DNA from: Panulirus ornatus
Taxonomy: Eukaryota; Arthropoda; Malacostraca; Decapoda; Palinuridae
Assembly: GCF_036320965.1 (NCBI RefSeq)
Contig: NC_092248.1
Span: 24,266,977-24,330,976 of the forward strand
Direction: 5' to 3'
Length of the DNA: 64,000 nucleotides
The translations under genes were made by a program, and so were the position numbers. Position 1 is the stretch's first letter; each line of letters opens with the position of its first letter. Shown piece after piece: positions 1-21,858 of this stretch. The notes under the pieces are model-generated. The model saw nothing but the letters and a program-made list of their open reading frames with translations. It had not been told where the DNA came from and ran no database searches.

Positions 1-1690
1 TTCACCAAGGCCCATACATACACTGAATATCCTTACCAACCAATCAACAGCGCATTCAATCCTTTTTTAATAAATTCCACTGCAATACCATCCAAACCTG
101 CCGCCTTACCGGATTTCTTCTTACGCAAAGCTTTCACTACCTCTTCCCTCTTAGCCAAACCATTCTCCCTGACCTTCTCACTTTGCACACCACCCCGACC
201 AAAACACCCTATATCTGCCACTCTATCATCATGCACATTCAATAAACCTTCAAAATACTCACACCATCTCCTTCTCACTTCATCACTACCTGTTATTACC
301 TCCCCACGTGCCCCTTCACCGATGGTCCCATTTGTTCTCTTGTCTTGCGCACGTTATTTATCTCCTTCCAAAACATTTTTGCATTTTCCCTAAAATTTAA
401 TGATACTCTCTCACCCCAACTCTCATTGGCCTCTTTTTAAACCCTTGTACCTTTCTCTTGACCCCCTGCCGCTTTCTTTTATACATCTCCGAGTCATTTG
501 CACTACTTACTTGCAAGTATCGTCAAAATACCTCCCTTTCTGTTTCAGTAACAGCCTTACTTTTCCATCTCACCTCTGCACTACCCTTTCTAATTTTCCC
601 ACCTCCCACCTTTTTCCTGCCACATGCATTTTTGCTCCAGTCACCACTGCTTCCCTAAATACATCCCATTCCTCAACCACTTGCATAACGTCGTTTGCTC
701 TCACCTTTTGCCATTCTACACTCAATCTCTCCTGGTACTTCCTCACACAACTCTCCTTTCCAAACTGACTTACTCACACCTTTCTATTCTCCCCAACATT
801 CTCTCTTCATTTTTTGAAAATCTCTACAATTCTTCACCCTGCCGTCCATAATATAGTGATCAGACACCCTTCCAGCTGCCCCACTCAGGACATTACCATC
901 CAAAAGTCTCTGTTTTACATACTTATCAATTACGACGTAATCCAATAATGTCCTTTAACCATCTTTCCTGCTCACATACGTATACTTATGTATTTTAATT
1001 TTTGCACCAAATATTCCCAATCACCAGTCCTTTTTCGGCGGACAAATCCACAAGCTCTTCACCATTACCATTTACAACACTAAATGCCCCCATTTACACC
1101 AATTATACCCTTAACTGCCACATTACTCACCTTCGCATTCAAATCACCCATCGCTATAAACATGGTCCCGTGCATCGAAGCAGCTAATACACTCATTCAG
1201 CTGCTCCTAAAACACTTGCCTCTCAGGACTTTTCTTCTCATGACCAAGTGCATAGGCACCAACAATCACCGATCTCTCGCCATCTGCTTCCAGTTTTACC
1301 AAAATCAATCTAGAGTTTACTTTCTTACTCTCTATCACACACACCAATCACTCATGTTTCAGAAGTAGTGCGGCTCCTTCCTCACCTCGTGCCGTCTTTC
1401 CAACCCATAACTTTATTCCCAAGACATTTCCAAACCTTTCTTTACCTTTACCCTTGAGCTTTCTTTCACTCACAGCCAGAACATCCAGGGTTTCTTTCCT
1501 CAAACATACTACCGTACTTTCCTTTCTTCTCATCTTGGTTACATCCACACACATTCAGACACTCTTGTCTTTGCCTCCAGGAGAATGAGTACTCCTCGCT
1601 CAACATCATCTTAATCATCTTTTATGATTGAAATACAAGAAGGAGAGGGTTTCCGCCCTGCTTCCGTCCCCTTCAGTCGTTTCCTACGAC
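1..1690 (-). mobile_element. RTE-like LINE copy A, old, cut by window edge
   Basis: On the minus strand this reads from the LINE 5' untranslated part (about 1690) through endonuclease fragments (1554-1348, with SERKLKGKGKERFGNVLG) to the start of the RT domain (278-33, with KVVKALRKKKSGKAAGLDG-type sequence). It has many frameshifts and substitutions compared with the other copies, so it is an old insertion. The 3' part lies beyond position 1. The 5' end abuts the (AC)n tract at 1701. Confidence 0.8.
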
Positions 1691-1699
1691 ATGCTGGAA

Positions 1700-6976
<5,277 letters not shown>

Positions 6977-7029
<53 letters not shown>
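6977..7029. repeat. (TA)n microsatellite
   Basis: Separates truncated LINE copy C from a fragment of the short LINE relative. Confidence 0.97.
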
Positions 7030-7031
<2 letters not shown>

Positions 7032-7155
7032 TTCGCCATCTCTCGCATAAGCGAGGTTGCGTTAAGAACAGAGGACTGGAATTTTGATGGAATATCCTCA
7101 CCTGGCCCCCTTCTCTGTTCCTCCTTTTGGAAAATTAAAAAAAACCGATAGGGTT
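7030..7155 (-). mobile_element. Short LINE-derived element (3' half)
   Basis: Reverse complement of the 3' half of the ~230-bp non-autonomous element seen whole at 20850, 38097 and 43838. It holds the tail core GCGAGGTTGCGTTAAGAACAG (as written on the plus strand) and the GAACAGAG / CTCTGTTC hairpin arms. The 5' head is missing; (TA)n follows directly. Confidence 0.75.
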
Positions 7156-7289
<134 letters not shown>

Positions 7290-7356
7290 AAAGTGAAACT
7301 TCAATTTTTTGGGAGTTCATATAATCATATTTAACTTATCAGGTATCTATACATGT

Positions 7357-7399
7357 GGCACGACATGTTTCGTGGAGATAATCCACCTTATCAAGTGCC
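7357..7399 (-). ncRNA. Degenerate hammerhead-ribozyme-like motif of PLE family 2
   Basis: On the minus strand: stem I GGCAC, core-like UUGAUAAG, stem II GUGGA-UUAUC-UCCAC (5 perfect pairs), GAA, a minimal stem III AC-AU-GU, the triplet GUC at the expected cleavage site, then GUGCC closing stem I (5 perfect pairs). The canonical core is CUGAUGA; here C3 is U and G8 is A, so the 3-8 pair could still form. Known: PLE ends carry minimal hammerheads with a tiny stem III. It lies about 285 bp past the GIY-YIG domain of the same decayed element, where a PLE terminal repeat is expected. Activity is uncertain. Confidence 0.55.
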
Positions 7400-8000
7400 A
7401 GTACTTGACAAAGTTATTTAAATCCCAACATCACACTTGAGTCCTGCCGTCCAGTACCAATCTGTACAGACGAACCAGTGGCCGCTTAGTCTGGCAGTCA
7501 CCGTTGTAATGGGGAGTGGTTAAGACGGGTTACTTGGCTAGTGTTGATCTGGATATCTGGGTGCATCTTGAACAACTTTTTTTTTTATGTTTTCGTGTTT
7601 TGTCGATTCTCTCATAATGATTTAGGTAAAGTTAGGTTGGGTTTTAAAATTGCCTGGGGAATAACTAAAGCCCCTATTTTTATCAATCAAGATGATTCAG
7701 TGACGATGCATGTGGCACAGTTAGCAGAGGTTTAAGAATAACGGGATTTTCAAGATCTATTAGGTGATCATTTTCATGACAATGTTTAGCGATCGCATTT
7801 TTGTGGTCATCCCTGTGTTTTGCATGGCGGTGCCAATAGCACTTCTCCCTTACAGTTTTTCCGGTCTGGCCTATATCAATATCTTGACATCGATAGTAGT
7901 GATAAAGTTGTCCAAGGAGATATTCCTATGGCAATTTCCTACATATCACTCTAACACAGTCATGAAACTTACGGTTTTCCTGCATTTCTCTTCTATGATG
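7400..8000 (-). mobile_element. Decayed Penelope-like element, family 2 (GIY-YIG end)
   Basis: A minus-strand frame at about 7894-7684 encodes a GIY-YIG-type module: YHYYRCQDIDIGQTGKTV, then HRHAKHRDDHKNAIAKHCHE and NDHLIDLENPVILKP. The pattern C..YIGQTGK..R...H and the AxHCxExDHxIDWxN-like end are diagnostic of the C-terminal endonuclease of PLEs. It differs clearly from the PLE family at 25-42 kb (VGQTGKDLSVRLKQHKY). Upstream RT sequence is not convincing: 8143-7946 is open and may be the linker, and further upstream nothing is recognisable. The copy is old. Confidence 0.6.
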
Positions 8001-8815
8001 ATGTAAACAAACTTAACTTCAAAAGTTCTATCAGTAAGGAAGGAAAGTTTAAGCCTTGGTTTATAGTTCCTATGTAAACTTACAATTTGGTTTGAAGGTG
8101 AACTTGATGTAGCTACATCAAAATTTTTCTCTTGCCGAAACAAATAAAATTGTTCTATTATCTCTTTGATACTTCAGTTGTTCTTTGAGTCATGTTGGCT
8201 TTTGCTTTTTTTTTCTGTGATCAAAGCATCAATATCTTGTGTTTGGACACGATATTGGTTGGATTTATGCATCATTGTAAACGACTTGCTTGCTGGCTTT
8301 ACATCCTTCTCATCATACAAGACATTATACGTTTGTATGATGTCTTTATTACAGTTAAAATTTCATGAGAGATTTAAGGTTAGTCCTGATTTTGCACAAT
8401 AACTCATCCATTTTGATCTTCGTCATCAAAGCTGAACAATAAGTCTTCTGGTCTCAAACTTATGTTCGATGATTCTGTACAATGTTTACATTGTCTGACG
8501 TCTTGATAGCTAGTCGGGTGTGAAACCGTCACTTTTCACAATATTGTTCATAACTGCAAACCAAGGTTCAGTTGTCACGGAGTTCTTGTGTCTGATCACC
8601 TGTAATGGCCTCGACAACAATGTTTTAGGTAATCATAGACAAATTCTTTTATACTCAGATTGTCTCGACGAGTAATAGAGATTTCACTTTGTTTTCCGTT
8701 CAAGTGGTTTGTGTGAAATTCTTTGCTAATATTCATTTAATGGATTCTGATTATCACCCCTGCAAACTGATGATGTATGATGACCACACAAAGAGCCATT
8801 TCTTCTGTACCTTAA
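8000..8815. other. No recognisable feature
   Basis: AT-rich sequence with scattered short open frames in both directions. It may be the eroded 5' part of the PLE to the left, but I see no RT motif that supports this. Confidence 0.5.
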
Positions 8816-8819
8816 CGAC

Positions 8820-9215
8820 TTTCTTGGAATATGTTCTAGTGGTCTTCTATGAATATATTTTAAGGAATTTCTGGATTATATTCTTTTGACGTTCCAAAAA
8901 TGAATTCTAATGATCCAGCAAAAAATATTCTAATAACCCTGCAAGAAAATATTCTAATGATCCTGTAGGAATATATTTAGATGATCCCACAGATATATAT
9001 TCTAATGATCCTACAGGAATGTATCCCGATGATCCTACATGAATATATTCTAATGATCCTCCAGGAAAACGTTCTTATCATCTTGCAGGAAAATATTCTA
9101 ATCACTCCCTAGAAATATATATTACTTACCCTCCTGGAATACATTCTAATAACACTCCCGAATATGTTCGAATGACTCACCTGGAATATAATCCAATGAC
9201 TTTACAGAATCATAT
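8820..9215. repeat. 25-bp satellite, diverged
   Basis: Tandem units close to TTCTAATGATCCTACAGGAA plus TATAT (25 bp). Units are best preserved at 8930-9060 and degrade toward both ends; about 15 units in all. Confidence 0.85.
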
Positions 9216-9499
9216 CATAAAAAGTGCGTCTCTTAAAAATCACACATATGCCTACTATAGGCAGCCTCTCCGCGTTTTACAAAGCTAGCTGGAATAACTT
9301 TCAAAAAGAAATTTCTGACTTTCCTTTAGTAAATTACTCTCATCTTTGGTGATCCTCCCGTCTTTGCTAAATGCATAGCAAAGGTTATTGTGGCGGGAAC
9401 TGAAGCATTATTCCCTCCTCCATAACGACCTCTTCTTCCAGGTCCATAGTCCAACCATCCCTGTTCTATCAGGCAAATCGGGCTTGGAAAAGCTCTCAT

Positions 9500-11210
9500 T
9501 CTTCCTACAGCCATTAAGCATTTATCATTGGTCGTAATCATTGCAAGTACGTTATTCGTCTGGCAAATCCCTCCTTTATTCATAGGAAGTGTGATTATCT
9601 CTCCTCTTTATCGACTTACAGGTCTTTCTGGTCTGTAGCTAAAGGCATCAGTAACAAATGTCGCTCTATCTTTCCTTCATTTTTCCGTTCTGGCGGTACT
9701 ATAGCTGTCTCTTCCGTTGACAAAGCGCCTCTATTTGGCCCCCGTTTCTCCTCTAAGGGATGACTCAAGCATTCCTTCACCCCTTGATACCCCTTTTGTT
9801 AATCTATGTCCCTTACCGTAAGCTCTTTTCGAACTGTCCGACATGCGGTTCTCTCTCTTGGACACAAGCAAGGATTATGGTCCTAATGGCATCCATTCCC
9901 GTGTACTGGAACATTGTGCTTCTGAACTTGCACTTGTGCTTGATCGCCTATTCCGTTTCTGTTTGCATACTAGAACCTTTCCTTCTTCCTGGAAGCATGC
10001 GTTGGCACATCCCAGCCCTAAGAAGCGTGACTATTCTAACACCTCTAACTATTGCCCCATTGGTTTGGAAAGTACCACTCCTAAAGACTTTGATTCCCTC
10101 CTCAACTCCCATAGCCTCAAACTTCTTGAGTCTCACAGTCTTCTCTCTGATCACCAGTATGGATTCCGTCAGGTGAGGTCCACTGGTAATGGCCTTTCCT
10201 ATCTTACTGATGTCTGGGCATCATCTCTGAAAGACTTTGGGGAATCTTATGTAGCTGCTCATGATATATCCAAAGCTTTTGACAGTGTGTGGCATCGGGT
10301 TTCATCTCTAAGTTCCTCTCTTTTAGCTTCCCTCTCTCACTTTCTTCGTGGTTGTTGATGGATCAGCCTCTCTCCCTTTTTCCATCAATGGTGGTGTCCC
10401 TCAAGGTTCTGTCCTGTCTCCTACACTTGTTTTTCTTTTCATCATCGATTCATTGTTTTCTACAATAACCAAATGCACTCATGCTGACGACTCAACACTG
10501 CATTCCTTTGTATCCTTCAGTTCTGCTCCTGCTCTCACTCGATATGCATCTCGTCTCGACAAGACTTCCTCAGTAAATCTATGTTTGAGCAGGATATCTC
10601 AGTGGGTAGACGAAATCCGGTTAATTTTGATCCCTCCAAGACCCAGGTTTTTCCCATCTCTACATCGAAAATTCCTCACAACCTTCCTTTCTCCTTCAAC
10701 AGTTATGTAATTTCATCTCTTGATTGTAATTGGATAGAGATATCCCCATATTGCACAAATAGCTAAGTCTACCTCAAAGAAACTGAGTCCTGTGTAGATG
10801 TCGAAATTTCTTTTCCTCCGGACAGTTGCTCCGTTCATACTCCTTACATGAAGTGATGTTGTCACACTGGGTTGGTCCTAACTCTGCTTAATTACTTGAC
10901 ATAGTTGAGTCGAAATCAGGTGGACATATCAACCCTCCCAGGGTAACTTTCAGTACTTGACTCACTTGCTCTACGCCACAATGTTGGTTCACTTTCCTCT
11001 TCTATAGATATTATTTTGGTTTTCTATTCCCTAGAGCTGGCTGTCTGTGCCCCCACCATAGCTACACCACGCAATACTCGGCAAGCTGCTTCGTCACATG
11101 ATTTCAGTGTGGCCGTTGGCAGCTTAAGGCTGGGCCGGTTTTCATAACTGTTTCTTTCCCTACTCCTCGAAACTCATGTTTCTCCCAGTGTATGACCTGA
11201 CCATATCAAA
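9500..11210 (+). pseudogene. Jockey-like LINE reverse transcriptase, decayed
   Basis: Plus-strand fragments in shifting frames give, in order: NPSFIHRKCDYLSSLSTYRS and SFWSVAKGISNK (region before the RT), KDYGPNGIHSRVLEHCASEL, FRFCLHTRTFPSSWKHA, SPKKRDYSNTSNYCPIGLES, LSDHQYGFRQVRSTGNGLSY, VAAHDISKAFDSVWHR, INGGVPQGSVLSPTL and THADDSTLHSF (the catalytic box, with Tyr replaced by His). After the RT come ISQWVDEIRL, NFDPSKTQVFPIS, and near 11040-11120 LAVCAPTIATPRNTRQAASS, typical of the Jockey clade C-terminus. At least four frameshifts and several stops are present. It lies downstream of receptor exon 6, presumably in the next intron. Clade assignment rests on the RT motif spelling. Confidence 0.75.
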
Positions 11211-11214
11211 AGAC

Positions 11215-11558
11215 AGATTTTTAACTTCCATCAAAATTCGTCAATTATTTCCTTTATCTCTTCTTTTTTCTTTTATTAACTTCTAAATATTTTGATATGG
11301 CTCAGCCTTGTTGACTTTTGTCCATGACACGAGACTCTAAAGCAAAAAAGGAAAATAAAGAATTGAAACAATGCCTATTCCTCTTTGCTCTTATTTTTAG
11401 ATATACAGATACATCTAGGTCTAGAGTATCCATCTTCTTATTCACAAATTACACAAATTTCTGTTATCGATGATACAGATATATTATTTATAAACACCTC
11501 ACTTCCTGTGTCACCAGTCACACCACACAGGGTGTGCCACAGTGACCAAGACTCCTAC
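11215..11558. other. Intron sequence, nothing recognised
   Basis: AT-rich sequence between the Jockey-like remnant and receptor exon 6. I see no conserved motif. Confidence 0.5.
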
Positions 11559-11797
11559 CTGCAAATGGTCTCATCAGCGAGAGATGTTTGGGCAGCAGCG
11601 ACGGCTTCCGAGACACTATGTTGAACGTGTCTGAAGGATACCCCCTGAGGTACTGTATAGCTCGCAGACGTTCAAACGTGGGTCCACTTATGGTGCAGAA
11701 GTCTGCCTCCTCCCGCTGCAGCTGACCCATCATCCCGCTGAACATGCCGTCCTTGACCCTGCCCCAGGAACGTGTGGGCTCTTCCCAAACCTCAAAA
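11559..11797 (-). CDS. IR exon 6: ligand-binding S1 up to the first membrane segment
   Basis: The acceptor ttcttccaccgtaag|T follows a pyrimidine stretch, and the donor is TTTGCAG|GTAGGA. The 239 nt read 1+79 codons+1. The translation begins FEVWEEPTRSWG and continues VKDGMFSGMMGQLQREEADF, which matches the S1 pattern DGxxxGMxGxLxRxEADF of iGluRs and IRs. Next come PTFERLRAIQYLRGYPSD, in the position of the glutamate-contacting Arg loop, and FNIVSRKPSLLPKHLSLMRP. The final FAG leaves a phase-1 G, consistent with the FxGE/W boundary before transmembrane segment 1. No following exon is visible in the window. Confidence 0.85.
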
Positions 11798-11799
11798 CT

Positions 11800-12470
11800 T
11801 ACGGTGGAAGAAACCGTTGCTTTAGTTTCATATATGTGTAAATACATTAGAAATCCAAAACATTTAGTAACTCACATTAAAGATCAAAAATGAAATTATG
11901 ATATTCTTAGTTCACATACAGATGAAAGACGCCTAAGCCAGTCCCCAGGTCGGCTGGTTAATATTGAGCTTTTAGCCAGCCAGGGTCAATAATTCAGCCA
12001 CTGCCTCAGTTATATCCACTAACACAAAGGTCTTTGTATATGCTTCAAGAATATTCTAAGACATACGCTGGAAATATGCATATGGTTGGACCTACAAGGT
12101 AATATCCAGTACCAATAAGTTACGTAAAAACTGTCAGTTAACGCAGCGGATCCTTCAAAAAGCTAAGCGATGCTTGGCTTGAGTTAGTGATACATTTCAT
12201 CGCTTTTATCATTTTAATGTCTTATATTAAGAGTGAAGGCATAAATCCACAGGTGTGGCGCAAGGTAAAACCAGCAGGTTATCATATACCTTTCACCTAC
12301 CAAAACACTGGTGAGCTCCAGATATACGATAATACTACGAGAGCTAACCGCCCAACTTCCATGAACCAACTTAATGACAAACACATACAAAGATGCTGCT
12401 AATCTTACACACACAGGAAACACAAATGTTTAACAATAGATCAGTGAAATGTGTGTACAAGATTTCCATT
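11800..12470. other. Intron sequence, nothing recognised
   Basis: Short overlapping open frames on both strands (12187-12423) show no family resemblance. Treated as intron 5 of the receptor gene. Confidence 0.5.
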
Positions 12471-12477
12471 ATGAACA

Positions 12478-12712
12478 TATCATCAGCACTGTAGGACACA
12501 TCACCAGAACTGTACGACACATCAACAGCACTGTAGGACACATCACCAGCACTGTAGGACACATCACCAGCACTGTAAGAACATCACCAGCACTGTAGGA
12601 CACATCAACAGCACTGTAAGAACATCACCAGCACTGTAGGACACATCACCAGCACTGTAAGAACATCACCAGCACTGTAGGGCATATCACCAGTACTGTA
12701 GGACATATCATT
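12478..12712. repeat. 21-bp minisatellite
   Basis: Tandem ACATCACCAGCACTGTAGGAC units (21 bp), about 11 copies, several shortened to 19 bp (CTGTAAGA variant). It lies in receptor intron 5. Confidence 0.92.
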
Positions 12713-12714
12713 AT

Positions 12715-14010
12715 TCTGGGTCCTGGTTACTCAGCTCCATTTCCTAGTTTATGTTACTCACGTAATTTCTCATCTTCGCTCCTTCAACATGCTAACTTAT
12801 GACAGTTAAATTTGAGCATTATATGATCACTTTCTCCAAGTGGTGTGTCATATAATGTTAATATCCATGTTAAATGTGTGAAGATAAGAGTCACTTTCTA
12901 TGTGTTTAATGATGTAGTGAAATTTGGCATTTCCAGTCTACACTTTAACAAGCTGTGTCAATATATTCATTCTCACTAAGAGACTCCAGATTGCCTCAGT
13001 GAATCTCACACATAATTGCTATCCCTTATCATAGGTATTTCACCTTCGCTGTAAAGTGATTGCTTCATATACCATCGTATTATCCTCGTTGTTATTGTGT
13101 GATTATCATGATCATTGAAGCTCTTTGGGGAATTGTATATAACCACACCACTGCTTCCCAACACTGACTTATCCACTTATGTTTTGTCTGAACAAACCAA
13201 TGTACACGTCTTGTGAGGTTGTGTTTTATTAAGAGCGTCAGTCCTCCCCTCCTGTACTATCGCCTCTCCCTCCTCACTATCATGTGCCTCTCTGGGCAGA
13301 GCAAGTGACATATTTGTCGCGTTATTAAACTTTGTCTTCACGATTCCAGCACCGTTACTTGTACTTTTCCTTGTACTAATGAATGAACAACAAGCCATCA
13401 ACATTTCCACACACTGCTCTCAGTCTAACGATACCTCCCCAACACTCCCGTACTGCCTCTTGTACTGTCCGGGCTGTGTGAATGGCCAGGCGTCTCCAAT
13501 CGTTATGTGTGATTGGATTGTTTGCTTTTCTATCTCACTTCCTTCGATGTGGCACACTTGATGAATACCCCACTGAACTCCACTTTAGATATACGTTGCC
13601 TTGCATCTCTAAGTACCTCATGGTTAGGTTACTGTAAGTCAAACGGGAGGACAACTGGTCATCTCTTAATAATTTGATGAGGAAAATGAATTTTTTTCCT
13701 TTCATCTCTCATCGTAATAGTCTGAAACAGTTCTATAGCTTCCTGTACAATTCAGCGACGATTTCTTCTTTCTCTTTCCTTTCTTCCCCATCTGGATTAT
13801 GATTTTCTTCTAAACCATAAACAAACAGTGGTTTACGTGTATCGGCATTAGTGACATTTTTGGGTGATATCCATTTTCCTGCAAGAATTATTCAGCTTTG
13901 TAGTGTCAGTCTCTGTATCTATCTTACTCTACAGCTCTTATTGTTAACAAGCGCTGGTCCTCTATCTTCTACACTAAATGATCCTGTCATCAACCAACCC
14001 ATAAACTTCC
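12715..14010. other. Intron sequence, nothing recognised
   Basis: Mixed-composition sequence with no open frame above about 80 codons that resembles a family. No repeat structure seen. Confidence 0.5.
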
Positions 14011-14013
14011 TTC

Positions 14014-14290
14014 ATTATCTATAGTTAACAGTATATATCAATCATTATCTATAGTTAACAGTATATATCAGTCATTATCTATAGTTAACAGTATATACCA
14101 ATCATTATCTATAGATAACAGTATATATCAATCTTTATCTATAGATATCAGTATACATTAATCGCTATCTGTAGATAACAGTATATATCAATCATTATCT
14201 ATAGATAACAGTATATATTAATCGTTATCTGTAGATAACATTATATATATTAATCATTATCTAAAGATAAGATTATATATCAATCATTAT
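14014..14290. repeat. 30-bp minisatellite
   Basis: About nine units of ATCATTATCTATAGTTAACA plus GTATATATCA (30 bp), with a gradient of change from TAGTTAACA on the left to TAGATAACA on the right. Some units contain a few extra bases. Confidence 0.92.
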
Positions 14291-14304
14291 ATTTTTTCAA
14301 GTTC

Positions 14305-15045
14305 ATGTCCACCTGTGTATGTATGGCATCAGGTCTATGTGTACCTGTGTATGTATGGCTCCAGGTCTATGTGTACCTGTGTATGTATGGCATCAGGTCT
14401 ATGTGTACCTGTGTATGTATGGCTCCAGGTCTATGTGTACCTGTGTATGTATGGCACCAGGTCTATGTGTACCTGTGTATGTATGCACCAGGTCTATGTG
14501 TACCTGTGTATGTATGGTACCAGGTCTCTGTGTACCTGTGTATGTATGGCACCAGTTATATGTGTACCTGTGTATGTATGGCACCAGGTCTATGTGTACC
14601 TGTGTATGTATGGCACCAGGTCTATGCGTACCTGTGTATGTATAGCACCAGGTGTATGTGTACCTGTGTATGTATGGCACCAGGTGTATGTGTACCTGTG
14701 TATGTATGGTACCTGGTCTATGTGTACCTGTGTATGTATGGTACCTAGTCTACGTGTACCTGTGTATGTATGGCACCAGGTGTATGTGTACCTGTGTATG
14801 TATGGTACCTGGTCTATGTGTACCTGTATATGTATGGCACCAGGTGTATGTGTACCTGTGTATGTACGGTACCTGGTCTATGTGTACCTGTATATGTATG
14901 GCATCAGGTCTATGTGTACCTGTGTATGTATGGCACCGGGTGTATGTGTACCTGTGCATGTATGGCACCTGGTCTATGTGTACCTGTATATGTATGGCAC
15001 CAGGTGTATGCGTACCTGTGTATGTATGGTACCAGGTCTGCATTA
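14305..15045. repeat. 32-bp minisatellite
   Basis: About 23 units of TATGGCACCAGGTCTATGTG plus TACCTGTGTATG. A 32-bp period shifts the frame by two each unit, which explains the long CVCM/VYVW open frames in all three frames on both strands; they are not genes. Variant units with GGTGTATG or GGTACCTGG are interspersed. Confidence 0.95.
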
Positions 15046-15785
15046 TGTATGTTGGTTCACAACGGTTGATCAACCGCCAGAGTTGCATGTCCCTCCCACT
15101 TATTGCCACCAGTTGTCCACTGTTTCATCATTCCTTCCCACTGATCAGCTTGTAAGATGTTTTCAAAAGATCATCAGATCTTAGGTTTTCCAATGAATCT
15201 CTCGTTTCCCTCCTATTAGGTGCCTCTTGAATCCCCTTCATTAATATGAATTTTCGTTCATATCAGAGGACTATGTCTCCTGTGTCACCTCAAGTCTGTA
15301 CCTCCTCCTGTGGCACAGATAACATCTATATCTTCACTACTGCACGTCGACTCACGTGTATAACCTCACTCTATCACTGTCGTGTGGTGGATCATGTTAC
15401 TTGGTGTGGATCCCGTCAACTCGTCTGGTCATGCTGCTTCCGCACTGCTGGATATAAGCGTATTATATCTTGTTTATATACAAATGTGATATATCCAGGA
15501 TGTATGTAAACACTCAGTTGTTTGTGTTGCTATATGGTAGTAACTATTGTACCATCAATGTTTACTCTGTTGCATTGTTATACACTAACCATGACGTACA
15601 CGTGTTCACTCGTCCCATGTCAGACACACACAATATTTAATATATATTTTAAGTGAAGTATTTTAGAAACTTTGACATATTGAGGTTACAAGCACTGAAC
15701 TTTCGTGTTGAACCTGAGGTTATCTAACCCACAACCTTCCACCAGATTCCCAGGAATTGCCAACACTCACATCAAATGATGACAT
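15046..15785. other. Intron sequence, nothing recognised
   Basis: No conserved motif or repeat seen between the 32-bp minisatellite and the (CA)n tract. Confidence 0.5.
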
Positions 15786-15786
15786 A

Positions 15787-15832
15787 CCATCCACACACAC
15801 ACACACACACAAACACACACTCGCGCGCGCGC
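15787..15832. repeat. (CA)n and (CG)n microsatellite
   Basis: Short (CA)n followed by a pure CGCGCGCGCG stretch. Confidence 0.9.
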
Positions 15833-15911
15833 GAAGCTGCCTAAGATGAGACCCTCATGGATTCGATTTCCGGTCGCGATAACCGGTCAACCACGTTATA
15901 TATCCTCACCT

Positions 15912-16461
<550 letters not shown>

Positions 16462-16590
16462 CAAATACAAAAAAAATTAATCAGTCCTACACAAACTTTA
16501 CTGAAAATCAGAAGTATCATATCGCATGAAATGAATATTTTTTCTTATCCAAATACATCACCAAACACTAAGACGTATGAAGGTTCTTAC

Positions 16591-16756
16591 GTGAAGTTGA
16601 GAGAGTTGCTGAAGGTGTGGATCAGCCGGGTGTCCAGGGAGTCGGTGGGAGTGACGATGGTGCCTGGTTCATCTGTGTTCCTCTCAAAGTCCATATAGGG
16701 TGCGAAAGGCACCGTCACCACCCGGAACTTGTGGCCCATAAAGTTCTGAAACTGTT
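16591..16756 (-). CDS. IR exon 5: start of ligand-binding S1
   Basis: The acceptor is CCTCCACAG|AA and the donor AACTTCAC|GTAAGA, a strong consensus. The 166 nt read 2+54 codons+2. The translation begins QFQNFMGHKFRVVTVPFAPY, the canonical opening strand of the IR/iGluR ligand-binding domain (lobe S1, pattern GxxxRVVTVxxxP). It continues MDFERNTDEPGTIVTP, TDSLDTRLIHTFSNSLNF. The xxxSLDxRLIxxxSNxLNFT motif matches the S1 helix of arthropod IRs. No stop or frameshift is present. The intron toward exon 4 is the largest of the gene (17.7 kb). Confidence 0.85.
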
Positions 16757-16787
16757 CTGTGGAGGAATGAGTCTAGTTAATTGTGCG

Positions 16788-16809
16788 TATCTATCTACCT
16801 ATCTATCTA

Positions 16810-16872
<63 letters not shown>
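16788..16872. repeat. (CTAT)n then (TA)n microsatellite
   Basis: About 12 CTAT units grading into (TA)n, against the 3' tail of LINE copy E. Confidence 0.95.

Positions 16873-21092
<4,220 letters not shown>

Positions 21093-21172
<80 letters not shown>
21093..21172. repeat. (TA)n microsatellite
   Basis: Pure (TA) between the short element and a LINE 3' fragment. Confidence 0.97.
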
Positions 21173-21685
<513 letters not shown>

Positions 21686-21858
21686 CTGGGGATAGGAGAG
21701 AAAGAATACTTCCTACGCATTCCTCATGTGTCGTAAAAGGCGACTATAGGGGACGGGAGCGTTGGGCTGGAAACCCTCCCCTCTTTGTATTTTAACTTTC
21801 TAGAAGGGGAAACAGAAGAAGTTACCCGCGGAGTGCTCAACCTCCTCGAAGGCTCAGA

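Noticed and set aside
9326..9583. 85-codon minus frame
   Set aside because: It lies opposite or next to the Jockey-like coding strand and shows no family resemblance.
14305..15184. Cysteine-rich repeat frames (CVCMAPGLCVPVYVW)
   Set aside because: Generated by a 32-bp minisatellite that cycles through all frames. Frames overlap on both strands.
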